Source: Planctomycetota bacterium
GTDB lineage: Bacteria; Planctomycetota; Brocadiia; Brocadiales; Brocadiaceae
Assembly (NCBI GenBank): GCA_016873165.1
Contig: VGXV01000002.1
Coordinates: 62,001 to 126,000 of the forward strand
DNA length: 64,000 nt
Direction of reading: 5' to 3'
Under the pieces are notes generated by a model that made no database searches, was not told the origin of the DNA, and worked only from the letters and a program-made list of their open reading frames with translations. The translations under genes and the position numbers were made by a program. Positions 34,401 through 43,770 of this stretch are shown here, piece after piece; position 1 is the first letter of the stretch; each line of letters begins with the position of its first letter.

Positions 34401-36020
34401 CTAAGATTTCTTCAATATTGATTTAATGAGATTCTTGAAATCTTCTGATTTTATCAAGAGGGAAGTTCCTGCAAAGGCTGCACATGAAGCCATCATGGGA
34501 CTCAAGAGTCGTATCCCTTTAAAATAAAGAGTGTTGTTTCCCTCTGAAACGGGAAGTAATTTTAGAGTAATAAAGCATGCAAGCGCCATCGCAAACGAGG
34601 CAATTATTGTTTTTATGAGAGAAATAAAAACGTCTTTTTGAATTTTGATAAGAAGTTTTTTTTGTAATAAGAGGGTTAAAATAATTATTTGTATAATGGC
34701 GCTAATGGCAGTAGAAAGGGCAAGACCGCCTTCTTGTAGCACCCATATAAGTGAGAAACTCAAAGCCAAATTTAAACAAACACATAATGCGCCTATTTTA
34801 ACGGGAGTAATAGTGTCTTTAAGCGAATAAAATGCCCGAATCAGCACATGGAGACCACAATATGCCCAGATACCGGAGGCGTAAAACAAGATTACGCGGG
34901 AGGTTCTCAAAGCCGATTCGGCGTCAAATTGATTTCTTTTATAAAGGAGGTCTATAATGGGGTTCCGAAGCATAATAATACCAATAGACGCAGGGATGCC
35001 GATAAAGAGAATGAATTTTAAAGCTTTATTGAAAGTAAGAGAAAAGCTTTCCCAGTCTCCGCGTGCCGCATGAGTGGAAAAGAGAGGAAAAACCGCGGTA
35101 GCCATAGCAACGCCAAAGACTCCTAACGGAAACTGGATGAGCCTGTCGCTGTAATACAGAACGGATGCGGCGCCGGCTTTCAGTGGGAAATGGACGTTTA
35201 TTCCTGCAAAAGTAAAATGATCGTGACCTTCTTTTGTCGAGGCAAGCCCGACGGCTATGATACTGTCAATTAATACATTGAACTGTACTATTGCCAATCC
35301 AAAAATAATAGGAGCCATTCGTGTAAAGAGTGATTTCAGACTGGGATGTGAAAGTTGAAGCGATGGCCGGTAATAAAAACCTTTCTGTTTGAGAAATGGC
35401 AGGTGTACATACATCTGGATCATACCTGAAAAAAAGATGGCGATTGCCACGGTATAAACCATTTTTTCAAGAGGGTTTCCCGTATAAAAGGAGAAAATTG
35501 CCCCGGATATCCAGCAAATATTAAGAATCATGGGAGCGAATGCGGGGATGAAAAAGTGGCGCACTGTGTTTAATATAGCTCCCATAAATGCTACAAGGCA
35601 AATAAAAAATACGTAAGGGAACATGATGATAAGTAGTTTTAAAATAAGCTGCCATTTTTCATGAACATGGAATAGTTTCGGAATCGCGAAAAAAGTCCCT
35701 TCGCCAATTAAAACAATTCCCCCTAAGATGATGATGAGGAACGTTGCGACAACATTTACGAATTTCCATGCTTCCGTGTTACCATATTTTTCCATATGTT
35801 CGGTAAATTCCGGTATAAAAGCCGCGCTGATGGCTCCCTCTCCGAATAACCGTCGAAAGAGATTGGGAATTTTAAATGCGACAGTGAAGGCATCCCATAT
35901 TACGCCTGTCCCGAAAAGACCGGCGCACACAATATCCCGCGCCAACCCAAGTATGCGGCTTAAAAAAGTACAGATGCTGATAGTTTTTACGGAAGAAATT
36001 AAATTTTTTGTGTCAGACAT
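34401..36020 (-). CDS. murJ: Lipid II flippase MurJ (MviN family)
   Basis: 539 residues with about 14 membrane helices. The opening (SRILGLARDIVCAGLFGTG, AFKIPNLFRRLFGEGAISAA then FIPEF) is the MurJ signature, with GVFGVAMATAVFPLFS later. It exports lipid II for peptidoglycan. Its presence supports a peptidoglycan-making planctomycete. Followed by rlmN in one unit. The promoter must be in 36021-36240, shared with the plus-strand riboswitch. Confidence 0.95.
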   Translation of the reverse strand: MSDTKNLISSVKTISICTFLSRILGLARDIVCAGLFGTGVIWDAFTVAFKIPNLFRRLFGEGAISAAFIPEFTEHMEKYGNTEAWKFVNVVATFLIIILGGIVLIGEGTFFAIPKLFHVHEKWQLILKLLIIMFPYVFFICLVAFMGAILNTVRHFFIPAFAPMILNICWISGAIFSFYTGNPLEKMVYTVAIAIFFSGMIQMYVHLPFLKQKGFYYRPSLQLSHPSLKSLFTRMAPIIFGLAIVQFNVLIDSIIAVGLASTKEGHDHFTFAGINVHFPLKAGAASVLYYSDRLIQFPLGVFGVAMATAVFPLFSTHAARGDWESFSLTFNKALKFILFIGIPASIGIIMLRNPIIDLLYKRNQFDAESALRTSRVILFYASGIWAYCGLHVLIRAFYSLKDTITPVKIGALCVCLNLALSFSLIWVLQEGGLALSTAISAIIQIIILTLLLQKKLLIKIQKDVFISLIKTIIASFAMALACFITLKLLPVSEGNNTLYFKGIRLLSPMMASCAAFAGTSLLIKSEDFKNLIKSILKKS

Positions 36021-36200
36021 GGAGAATTGATAGTGGTATTTTTGATGTACGATGTATTTGTTTTTTATTTACGACATCATGATTCTAATACTATTTTCCT
36101 CGTTTGCAATGTGATTTGGATTTCTTGTTGTGAGTGTCTTCATATTTTAAAAATAGTTAAAACAAACGCGTTCGTAAATAAGTGAAAATTTTGCAATAAT

Positions 36201-36230
36201 TTGCTTGAATTTTACTGTTTATGTGATACA
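36201..36230 (+). promoter_or_regulatory. Candidate promoter of the riboswitch transcript
   Basis: TTGCTT (36201-36206), 18-nt spacer, extended -10 TGTGATACA (GATACA at 36225-36230). A start near 36237 would put the riboswitch at the very 5-prime end of the RNA. Confidence 0.45.
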
Positions 36231-36242
36231 TTGTCTCATGTT

Positions 36243-36319
36243 AAAAGGCAAACCAACTGTGAAGTTGGGACGCAAAGCCATGGGTCTTCCGTATGCATGA
36301 AGAGTGCCAGGTTGCCAGT
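36243..36319 (+). ncRNA. Cyclic-di-GMP-I (GEMM-I) riboswitch aptamer
   Basis: AAAGGCAAACCAACTG opens the aptamer, GGGACGCAAAGCC is the hallmark internal segment, followed by a GGTCTTC...GAAGAGTGCC stem and the closing CAGGTTGCC. P1 pairs GGCAA with TTGCC. P2 is closed by a GTGAAG loop in the GNRA position with a receptor-like internal loop in P3. It lies on the plus strand, while both flanking protein genes are on the minus strand. Confidence 0.9.
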
Positions 36320-36423
36320 AATAAACGTGTTTAATATTACTATTCAGGTGTAAGCTTTATTACTGATTTGGTTACCGTTAAACGACCCAAGGCGGCATTT
36401 TTGCTTGCTTTGGGTTTTTTTTT
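36316..36423 (+). terminator. Riboswitch expression platform and intrinsic terminator
   Basis: CAGTAATAAA (36316-36325) is perfectly complementary to TTTATTACTG (36356-36365), giving a 10-bp stem that begins at the last base of the aptamer. An intrinsic terminator follows: ACCCAAGGC (36385-36393) pairs with GCTTTGGGT (36407-36415), one G-U, then eight T. This looks like a complete transcriptional expression platform, but no plus-strand gene follows. Confidence 0.85.
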
Positions 36424-36517
36424 GGATAATTGTCAACAGGCGTGAAAATTTAAATGCCAGAGATAATAAAAAGGATGCGATGGTAATAATTATGATAGAG
36501 TAACGTTAATATAATGA

Positions 36518-36584
36518 GCCCCTTTATACCTCCTGATTAAGGTTTTCCTCCCCTTCACCCCCCTTAATAAGAGGTATAAGGGGC
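36518..36584. repeat. Palindromic repeat downstream of the riboswitch
   Basis: Arms GCCCCTTTATACCTC and GAGGTATAAGGGGC (one base length difference) enclose CCTCCCCTTCACCCCCC. Related in composition to the island repeats. It lies between the riboswitch terminator and the 3-prime end of the SUMF1 gene and may act as that gene's transcription stop. Confidence 0.7.
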
Positions 36585-36616
36585 GTTTATTAAATACGGA
36601 TTATTCCAAAAGTATT

Positions 36617-38140
36617 TTATTGTGATGATTCTTTTTTGTCTTTATCACTTTTTGAATCATAATCCTTCGCACACCGAAAGCCAATACTTTTATTCCTGTC
36701 TTCCGGCTTTCCGAATATCCTCACCGCGCATCTCATTTTATAAGCATAGGGAGCAAACAGGGAAGCGCCCTTAATTATTTTTGACCCTGTGCTATAGTCA
36801 GGTCCCTTTGGATTCATACTTGGGCTTTTTTGGTAGTATTCCGGGTGATACCAATCATTACACCATTCCGAAACACTGCCAATAACATCATAACAACCGT
36901 AAACGCTTTTTCCTGTTTCAACACTGCCAATTACGAGAGACCCGCTTGGCCCAACATTCGCAAGTTTTGCGTCCCAAACATTGCCCCATGGATATCTTCG
37001 CCCGTCTGTTCCTCTGGCAGCTTTCTCCCACTCTGCTTCCGTTGGAAGACGTTTCCCTGCCCAGGCGGCATATGCGTATGCGTCATACCAGTCAACACGG
37101 GATACGGGATAGTCAGGGTAATCATAATATGGGTAGTCCCAGTTTGTATGTAAAGTGCCTGGAGCATGGTTTTTATCTTTTGGTTCATCCGGATGGCATT
37201 TGCTGTGGTCTCCGGTTTCTTTTATATACTGCAGAAATTCCCAGTATAAGGCGTTTGTAACTTCATATTTATCAATATAGTACGAGTCTAAATATACTTC
37301 GTGTTGCGGTGATTCTTCAGGAATAAATTCATCCTCTTTTGATCCCATAACAAACTTGCCGGCAGAAATTAAGATCATTTCGCTCCATTTTTCACGATTT
37401 TTCTCTAGCGCAGCTTTCATCTTCCTGCATCTTTTTTCTAAAGTACGTTCTTTTCTCTTTTCTTTTTCATCAGGCGAAAGTCCTTTTTCCAGTTTATATA
37501 TATAGGTGACAACGTCTTCGTATATTTTTAGATAATTTCCCTGGGATTTTTGTTCTTCGGGGAGCGCTTCTAACAATTCTGCGCATGTGTCCAAGTGAAA
37601 CAAAGCTAGTTGCGGATTGGCTAATTTCCAATAAATACCGGCCATGTTGAAATGCGTGCTAACATTTTCAGGATGCAACAGCACTGCCTTTTTATATTCA
37701 TGGAGAGCTGCGGTATAGTTTTCTTCTTTTTTTAAACGGTTTCCTTCTTCAATGTGGGTTTGTATTTTTTTTGCAATTTCGGCGGGAGTAAGATTCGCAA
37801 TGCTTTTATTGATGTCTTTCTGATCTTCAAGTGGCTGAACGATCAGAGGGGTTCCGTCCTTTTTGCAGAATTTTTCGCCGGGTTTTGCCTTTTCTTTACA
37901 TGTTGGGCATATCAGATCCTCTGCGGTATATTCGATAAGCTGTTTGCCGTCAATGCTGCAAAAACCGACGTCTCCGGGATATATTCTGCCGCAATCCGGA
38001 CACAGCTTGTTTTTTGTCGCATTTTCTTCCGCTAATAGTGTGTTTTCAATATTGTTTTCAACCGTATCCTGAGATAAAAGAATATTACAAAAAGATACGT
38101 TAATGATGATCAATAGTGTTGCAAGATAAGAAAATTTCAA
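36617..38140 (-). CDS. Exported SUMF1/FGE-domain protein with zinc ribbons and TPR
   Basis: 507 residues: signal peptide (about 1-23), two zinc-ribbon-like motifs (LCPDCGRIYPGDVGFCSIDG and ICPTCKEKAKPGEKFCKKDG, about 46-98), TPR helices (about 125-200), a charged linker and a C-terminal formylglycine-generating-enzyme-like domain from about 255. The latter has GKFVMGSKEDE, YYIDKYEVTNALYWEF, YPVSRVDWYDAYAYAAWAG, LPTEAEWEKAARG and SIGFRCAKD. True sulfatase-activating Cys residues are not evident, so this probably belongs to the broad non-catalytic SUMF1 group common in planctomycetes. Zinc ribbons in an exported protein are unusual. Role unknown. Confidence 0.85.
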   Translation of the reverse strand: MKFSYLATLLIIINVSFCNILLSQDTVENNIENTLLAEENATKNKLCPDCGRIYPGDVGFCSIDGKQLIEYTAEDLICPTCKEKAKPGEKFCKKDGTPLIVQPLEDQKDINKSIANLTPAEIAKKIQTHIEEGNRLKKEENYTAALHEYKKAVLLHPENVSTHFNMAGIYWKLANPQLALFHLDTCAELLEALPEEQKSQGNYLKIYEDVVTYIYKLEKGLSPDEKEKRKERTLEKRCRKMKAALEKNREKWSEMILISAGKFVMGSKEDEFIPEESPQHEVYLDSYYIDKYEVTNALYWEFLQYIKETGDHSKCHPDEPKDKNHAPGTLHTNWDYPYYDYPDYPVSRVDWYDAYAYAAWAGKRLPTEAEWEKAARGTDGRRYPWGNVWDAKLANVGPSGSLVIGSVETGKSVYGCYDVIGSVSEWCNDWYHPEYYQKSPSMNPKGPDYSTGSKIIKGASLFAPYAYKMRCAVRIFGKPEDRNKSIGFRCAKDYDSKSDKDKKESSQ

Positions 38141-38286
38141 AGAAATAAACCTCCTTATGAGATGAAAAAAAGAAAAAGTTATTAGATAAAAATGAAGGGT
38201 TATTTTTCCAGAGGTGCATTTGATCGCTGTTTGTTTCAGCAGATCAAAATTATTTTAAATAGGCGTTTTTTCCCTGGCTGACCGGT

Positions 38287-38838
38287 TTAATTTCCGACTA
38301 TTTCAGCCTCATCTTCTCCCTGTTTTTTCCGCTGCCAGTTGGACCACTTTCCCCATTCGATGTATTTTTTCCCGTCAGATAACCAGTACTGGGTGCCTTC
38401 CCTTTCTCTCGAACAGGTCAAACCTTCTGCTTTTCGTACTTGAGTTTGTTTGATAACTTTAAAAAAATAACAATCTACCTGGTGGAAATTTATTTCGGAA
38501 CTGTTTTTAACCTCTTTCAATTCAAGATCATTAAAGGATAACTTGTTTTCCGTAAATTTTTTTTCATCCACGGGAATTTCATATGTGATAATGTCAGTGA
38601 CTTTGATGGAAACGGCGGTTGGTTTTTCATCAATCCATGGTATTGGAACGGTGCCGCCATACGGGGCAAAGGACTGATGAAAGCTAGGGGCTTTATCTCC
38701 CGGTTGCCTGGTTGTATCGATAATACCCCCACCGGAGTGTTGTGCCTGCGTGTCTTTTTCCGTTATAAAAACAAACGATAATAACCCTATCAGGCATATT
38801 GTATGTAAGCTGAATAATTTATTATATTTAACCTTCAT
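38287..38838 (-). CDS. Small exported protein of unknown function
   Basis: 183 residues from start 38838, supported by AGAAGGA upstream. Signal peptide MKVKYNKLFSLHTICLIGLL through about residue 32 (TQAQ|HSGGG). The mature part is hydrophilic with no recognised domain; C-terminal residues YWLSDGKKYIEWGKWSNWQR are aromatic-rich. The open frame extends to 38943 without support. About 150 nt upstream of the SUMF1 protein on the same strand. Confidence 0.65.
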   Translation of the reverse strand: MKVKYNKLFSLHTICLIGLLSFVFITEKDTQAQHSGGGIIDTTRQPGDKAPSFHQSFAPYGGTVPIPWIDEKPTAVSIKVTDIITYEIPVDEKKFTENKLSFNDLELKEVKNSSEINFHQVDCYFFKVIKQTQVRKAEGLTCSREREGTQYWLSDGKKYIEWGKWSNWQRKKQGEDEAEIVGN

Positions 38839-39014
38839 GATAAAATTCCTTCTGATGATAAAAGCCACAATTAAAATTAATAATTTGAAAATTCTACATG
38901 AGTATGAAGGACTTGTCAATTGTTTTGGAAACGAACTGAACAACTATACGTTGTCATAAACAAACATACAGGGGAAAAAGTTCGCGGAGAACGGGTATTT
39001 TTCAGCAATAAATT

Positions 39015-39080
39015 TTGACAGCGAATTCTGGTTTTGTATGATTCTTTATTCTTGACATAAATTTTTTATGATATTAAGAT
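39015..39080 (+). promoter_or_regulatory. Tandem sigma70-like promoters for the kinase-regulator operon
   Basis: P1: TTGACA (39015-39020), 16 nt, TATGAT (39037-39042). P2: TTGACA (39052-39057), 17 nt, TAAGAT (39075-39080). Both are close to consensus and precede the histidine kinase start. Confidence 0.65.
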
Positions 39081-39110
39081 GAATGCAGTTAATAAATTTT
39101 TGTTAATACG

Positions 39111-41513
39111 GTGTTTACAATTGAATTGCGAGTCAAATTTTTAATGGGAAAAGGCCAAAATATTCTTATTGTTGATGATGATGATTTGATAGGTACATCG
39201 CTTAAGAATATGCTCGAAGAGTGCGGATATCATGTCTACGTGGCGAACCATGGAGATAATACCACCACATTATTGAATAAATGTGAAATTAATTTGGTTT
39301 TGTTTGATTTTCGTTTGTACAATGAACCTGAATTTTTGTCGGTAAAAAGGATAAAAGACGCCTTGTCAAATGCAATTATTATCGTCATGGCGGACCAGTC
39401 AAATGTGGGGAAGGTAATCAAAAAACTATGCATGGATACGGTTGACTACATCCTGAAACCTTTCGATACTGATTATTTGAAAAAAACGATCGAGAAAGCG
39501 CTTTACAAGCAACAATTGGAATTGAATCTTAAAAAGGCGCTATTCGATAAAGAAATTATAAATAACATAAACAAATCAATTGCTACCAGCATTGATATTC
39601 GTGAAAGCTTTTCTGTGGTATGTGGTGAATTAAAAAGGATTATTCCGTTTGTTCGGGCATGCTTAATTATTTCAAATGAACAGGGTCAATGGTTTCAGGT
39701 GTTTGCATTGGCAAAAAAGTATGATTTTAGCGAAATTAATGCGGGAGAATCTTTTCCCATGGAGGGCAGCCTTTTAGAAAGAATCATTCAAACGGGCGAG
39801 CCAATAATAGTTAATGACACGAGAACAGGATATTTTTGGACTGACAAGGTATTATCGAACGAAGGAATACTTTCACGGCTGGGTTTCCCTCTGATACACA
39901 AGGGGAAAGTGCTTGGCGCAATCACATTTGGCGCTAAGGACGTAAACAGTTTCGACGAGCAGTGCTATTTCTACCTTTGGCAGATAGCTCCTCAACTCGC
40001 AATAGTGCTTGAGAACTCTATATTATTCAGTCGGATTAAGACTTCGGAAGAACGATACAAGATGTTGTTCAACTATGCGGCAGATTCCATGATGATGATA
40101 GATTTGAATGGAAAGATACTTACGGTGAACAGGCGCGAGGAAGAAATTATCGGATATCAAATGGAAGAACTTATCGGCAAGTATGTCTTTGATTTTCTGA
40201 CGAATTCTTCAAAAAGAACGGTTATTTCGCTTTTATCAATGGCGATCAATAAGAAGGTTCCAACCACTGAAATTGAGGTAATCAAGAAAGATAAACAAAT
40301 ATTGGTGATGGAACTTGATATTATTGTTGTCAGAGAGAGGAATGATATTATTTATATATTGGCGCATTTCAGGGATATATCCGAAAGGAAAAACCTTGAA
40401 CTGGAATTGAAGAGGGAAAAGGAGAAACTTGATAATATTGTAAGTGAGATTGGAGCGGATCTTCTCGTTATTGGAAGGGACAAAAAAATTCACTGGGCAA
40501 ACAAACGGCTCATCAATAATCATCCTCTCGGCAAAAACATTATAAATCATACGTGTTTTGATACGTTTTGCAATCTTCAGGATGATCCGGTTGACTGCCC
40601 TTCCTTTAAAGTATTTAAAACCGCAAAGATTAACCAGGCAGAGCGTGTGGTTTATAATAATAGCAATAATAAAAAGAAATTTTGTAATGTAATCAGTTCT
40701 CCTATTTTTGACAAAGAGGGAAAGGTTGTTCAGGTTCTGGAATTGATCCAGGATGTCACGGAAAAAAAACGGGAGGAAGAAAGGCAAAAAAATTTACAGC
40801 AACAACTTATACACTCGGACAGATTAATCTCCATCGGAAGGCTTGCGGCAGGCGTTGCCCACGAGATCAATACTCCTCTGGCAATTATTTCTGGTATGAC
40901 GCAAGGATTTCTTGAGAGGAAGAAATCGTTTAACAATGAAACAATAAAAGAATTTAAAACGATACAAAAGGTAACAAAACGGATAGAAAAAATTGTTAAT
41001 TCCTTATTGGAATTATCGCATTTTGAAGGGAATGAACAGCCAAGGTCTGTCAATATCAATAAAATTATAAAGGAAACTGTTACGCTTGTAATAGAGACTT
41101 TTACGAAAAAAAACAAGAAGGTTGTTTTGAAATTATCCTCCGGATTGCCAAAAATCAGAGGTTTTGCGGAGCAATTGCAGCAGGTAATAATGAATCTGTT
41201 GATTAATGCCGATGACGCTACAAAACCCGGCGATACTGTCTCTATTACAACAAGTATGAAAAACAAAAATACAATTAATATCGCTTTTGAAGATACCGGC
41301 ATAGGTATTCCGGAAAACCAGATATCAAGAATTTTTGATCCGTTTTTTACAAATAAAGAAGTAGGGAAAGGAACCGGATTGGGATTATCCATTACGTATG
41401 GTATTATAAAAAGACATAATGGCGCTATTTCTGTAACGAGTGAAGTGGGGAAGGGCACGAAATTCGACATTAATTTACCCATAAACTTTGAAAAGGTAAT
41501 ATATTATGGATAA
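39111..41513 (+). CDS. Hybrid sensor histidine kinase (receiver-GAF-PAS-PAS-kinase)
   Basis: 800 residues if starting at GTG 39111; ATG 39144 (MGKGQNILIVDDDDLIG) is equally likely. Domains in order: N-terminal receiver with the DDDD acidic pocket, phospho-Asp in LVLFDFRL and YILKPFD; GAF about 150-305; PAS about 315-430 (YKMLFNYAADSMMMIDLNGK); a second PAS-like domain about 435-555; HisKA with LAAGVAHEINTPLAIISG; HATPase with NLLINADDA, EDTGIGIPE and GKGTGLGLSIT. No membrane segments, so a cytoplasmic sensor. It overlaps the next regulator gene by 8 nt, making them a cognate pair. Signal unknown. Confidence 0.92.
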   Translation: MFTIELRVKFLMGKGQNILIVDDDDLIGTSLKNMLEECGYHVYVANHGDNTTTLLNKCEINLVLFDFRLYNEPEFLSVKRIKDALSNAIIIVMADQSNVGKVIKKLCMDTVDYILKPFDTDYLKKTIEKALYKQQLELNLKKALFDKEIINNINKSIATSIDIRESFSVVCGELKRIIPFVRACLIISNEQGQWFQVFALAKKYDFSEINAGESFPMEGSLLERIIQTGEPIIVNDTRTGYFWTDKVLSNEGILSRLGFPLIHKGKVLGAITFGAKDVNSFDEQCYFYLWQIAPQLAIVLENSILFSRIKTSEERYKMLFNYAADSMMMIDLNGKILTVNRREEEIIGYQMEELIGKYVFDFLTNSSKRTVISLLSMAINKKVPTTEIEVIKKDKQILVMELDIIVVRERNDIIYILAHFRDISERKNLELELKREKEKLDNIVSEIGADLLVIGRDKKIHWANKRLINNHPLGKNIINHTCFDTFCNLQDDPVDCPSFKVFKTAKINQAERVVYNNSNNKKKFCNVISSPIFDKEGKVVQVLELIQDVTEKKREEERQKNLQQQLIHSDRLISIGRLAAGVAHEINTPLAIISGMTQGFLERKKSFNNETIKEFKTIQKVTKRIEKIVNSLLELSHFEGNEQPRSVNINKIIKETVTLVIETFTKKNKKVVLKLSSGLPKIRGFAEQLQQVIMNLLINADDATKPGDTVSITTSMKNKNTINIAFEDTGIGIPENQISRIFDPFFTNKEVGKGTGLGLSITYGIIKRHNGAISVTSEVGKGTKFDINLPINFEKVIYYG

Positions 41514-42132
41514 AGGTGTAAAAGTATTGGTTGTGGATGATGATGTTGATTATAATTCATATTTAACCAAATTTTTAGGAGAAGAGGGTTATATCGCAAA
41601 AGGCATTACAAAGCCTTTGGAAACCATCGGTACTTTGGAGCAAGAGAGATTTCACATCGTCATTTTAGATTTAAAAATGCCGCAGATAAGCGGCACAGAG
41701 TTGCTTAAAGAAATAAAATCAAAGTTTCATAATATTTGTGTCATTATATTAACCGGCTATCCCTCCTTTAAAACTGCGGTTGAAACGATGAAGCTTGACG
41801 CATTCGATTACTTAAAAAAACCATTTGATTTAAATGATCTGAGAAAAGCATTGTATAACGCGCAAAAGACCTATTGTCTTATCAGAAATTCAAAAGATAA
41901 ACTGAAAAGTGATGTGGGGAAAAAACTTAAATTTTTGAGGAAAAGCAAGAAGATTACCCAAAAACAATTAGCAAACCGGACGGGTTTATCTCCAAGTCTA
42001 TTGTCACAGATTGAAAATGGACAAATCGCCGCTTCTCTTGCTACATTGGATAAACTATCGGCATCTCTGAATATTAAATTATCGTATTTTCTGGAAGAAG
42101 ATACTGCGGAAGTCATTACAAATAATTACTGA
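41506..42132 (+). CDS. Response regulator fused to an XRE-type helix-turn-helix
   Basis: 208 residues. The receiver domain (about 1-122) has VVDDDVDYNSYL, phospho-Asp in HIVILDLKMP, the Thr/Ala switch ILTGYPS and Lys in YLKKPFDLND. The output is an HTH_3/XRE domain (about 140-200): LKFLRKSKKITQKQLANRTG, LSPSLLSQIENGQIAAS. XRE output in a response regulator is uncommon; cupin-less XRE-like domains of this kind are known in some delta-proteobacteria and planctomycetes. Coupled to the upstream kinase by an 8-nt overlap and followed by hldE after 35 nt, hinting at control of envelope genes. Confidence 0.9.
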   Translation: MDKGVKVLVVDDDVDYNSYLTKFLGEEGYIAKGITKPLETIGTLEQERFHIVILDLKMPQISGTELLKEIKSKFHNICVIILTGYPSFKTAVETMKLDAFDYLKKPFDLNDLRKALYNAQKTYCLIRNSKDKLKSDVGKKLKFLRKSKKITQKQLANRTGLSPSLLSQIENGQIAASLATLDKLSASLNIKLSYFLEEDTAEVITNNY

Positions 42133-42167
42133 TATTATAACATCGATTTTGTTGGAGCTTGGAATAC

Positions 42168-43682
42168 ATGGATAAACTTTTTCATATCGTTTCGAATTTA
42201 GGATCGCCAAAAATTATGGTTATCGGGGATTTGATGCTTGATAAATATGTTTGGGGAGAAGTCCGGCGTATTTCACAGGAAGCTCCTATCCCAATAATTA
42301 ATGTTTCTACAGAAGATGTGCGACCTGGCGGTGCAGGAAGTGTTATCGCAAATTTAAAACTATTGGGAGCGGAGGTTTTTGCATGCGGGGTTATCGGAGA
42401 TGATTTGCACGGCAATGTTCTTTTGCAGATTTTAAAAAAAATGAATTTTGATGTTGCTGGAATCGTTGTTGATAAAAGCCGCCCAACAACAATGAAGATG
42501 CGATTAATGGGACATTTGCAAACCGCGGGAAAGGGCATTCAACAACTATTGCGTGTCGATTATGAAAAAAACCATCACATTTCCAAAGAAGTAGAACAAC
42601 AATTAAATATTTACCTGAACGAAAAGATAAAAGAATGTGATATTGTCCTTGTGTCTGATATGAACAAAGGTCTGCTTTCCGATTCGCTGTTAAAGACTAT
42701 TATTAATCTTTGCCGGGAACATAAAAAGGCAATAATCGTAGACCCAAAACTTGTAAGCGATTATTCATGTTACAAGGGGGTTACTGCTATTACTCCAAAC
42801 AGATATGAAACGGAATGCGCCACGGGAATTAAAATTACCGACAACAATAGTTTGCATCGGGCTGCAAGCAAATTTGTCTCTGATCTGGCATTGGAACATT
42901 GCATTATTACCATAGATAAAGAAGGTATGTTTCTTTATCATAAAAACGGGGAAGGAAAGGTATTTCCTACCACTCCCAGAGCCGTGCATGATGTGACCGG
43001 TGCGGGTGATATGGTGCTTAGCATGTTTGGTATGGTAGTGGGGAAGGGGTATAGTTTTGAGGAAGCCACATTGCTGGCAAATATTGCGGCGGGAATTGAG
43101 GTCGGGAAAATCGGTGTTGTGCCGGTAAGCAAAGAGGAAATACTTAATGAACTTGCGTTCCAGAATAATCAAAAGTCCGGGAAGGTTAAAACTTTGGAAA
43201 TGCTTGAAAATATTTTAAAAGAACACAGAAGAAAGAACGATACAATTGTTTTTACAAACGGATGTTTTGATATTTTACATGTTGGACACATAGAGTATCT
43301 TAAGTTCGCAAGAAAACAGGGTGATTTGTTAGTGGTCGGACTAAATGCCGACAGTTCTATAAGAAAACTGAAAGGACCGAACCGCCCGATTGTTTCTGAA
43401 GATGAACGCGCAAGAATGCTTGCCGCATTAGAAGATGTAACGTACGTTGTGCTATTTGATGAATTAACGCCAATGAATATTATTCAGTCTCTAAGGCCTG
43501 ACGTATTGGTGAAAGGTGAAGACTGGAAAGATGCAGGAGTGGTGGGGCAGGAGTTTGTGGAATCATACGGCGGCAAAGTGGTCTTGGCTCCTTTGGTAGC
43601 GGGAATTTCAACCACCAATATTGTTTCCAGAATTATTAAAAAGCATACCCAGAGCGAATCGTTGCAGGACGCCGTTAATTAA
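42168..43682 (+). CDS. hldE: Bifunctional heptose 7-phosphate kinase / heptose 1-phosphate adenylyltransferase
   Basis: About 504 residues. The N-terminal ribokinase-fold kinase has GDLMLDKYVWGEVRRISQEA, RPGGAGSVIANL and DVTGAGDMVLSMFG (catalytic Asp in GAGD). The C-terminal nucleotidyltransferase has FTNGCFDILHVGHIEYL (HxGH), GLNADSSIRKLKGP and VKGEDWKDAGVVG. Start 42168 is favoured over TTG 42159, with TTGGAG 10 nt upstream. It performs two steps toward ADP-L-glycero-D-manno-heptose for lipopolysaccharide inner core. gmhA and gmhB follow, completing the pathway up to the epimerase. HldD is not in the window. Confidence 0.96.
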   Translation: MDKLFHIVSNLGSPKIMVIGDLMLDKYVWGEVRRISQEAPIPIINVSTEDVRPGGAGSVIANLKLLGAEVFACGVIGDDLHGNVLLQILKKMNFDVAGIVVDKSRPTTMKMRLMGHLQTAGKGIQQLLRVDYEKNHHISKEVEQQLNIYLNEKIKECDIVLVSDMNKGLLSDSLLKTIINLCREHKKAIIVDPKLVSDYSCYKGVTAITPNRYETECATGIKITDNNSLHRAASKFVSDLALEHCIITIDKEGMFLYHKNGEGKVFPTTPRAVHDVTGAGDMVLSMFGMVVGKGYSFEEATLLANIAAGIEVGKIGVVPVSKEEILNELAFQNNQKSGKVKTLEMLENILKEHRRKNDTIVFTNGCFDILHVGHIEYLKFARKQGDLLVVGLNADSSIRKLKGPNRPIVSEDERARMLAALEDVTYVVLFDELTPMNIIQSLRPDVLVKGEDWKDAGVVGQEFVESYGGKVVLAPLVAGISTTNIVSRIIKKHTQSESLQDAVN

Positions 43683-43770
43683 TAAATACATAAGAAAAAA
43701 GAGAATTGTTTTTTTTATTTACAGAAACCTTTCAAAGGCAGCCGTTAACGAGAGATTGTGAAAATTATTT

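Noticed and set aside
40730..41482. Minus-strand ORF (250 codons) opposite the histidine kinase
   Set aside because: Shadow of the HisKA/HATPase coding strand; no family resemblance.
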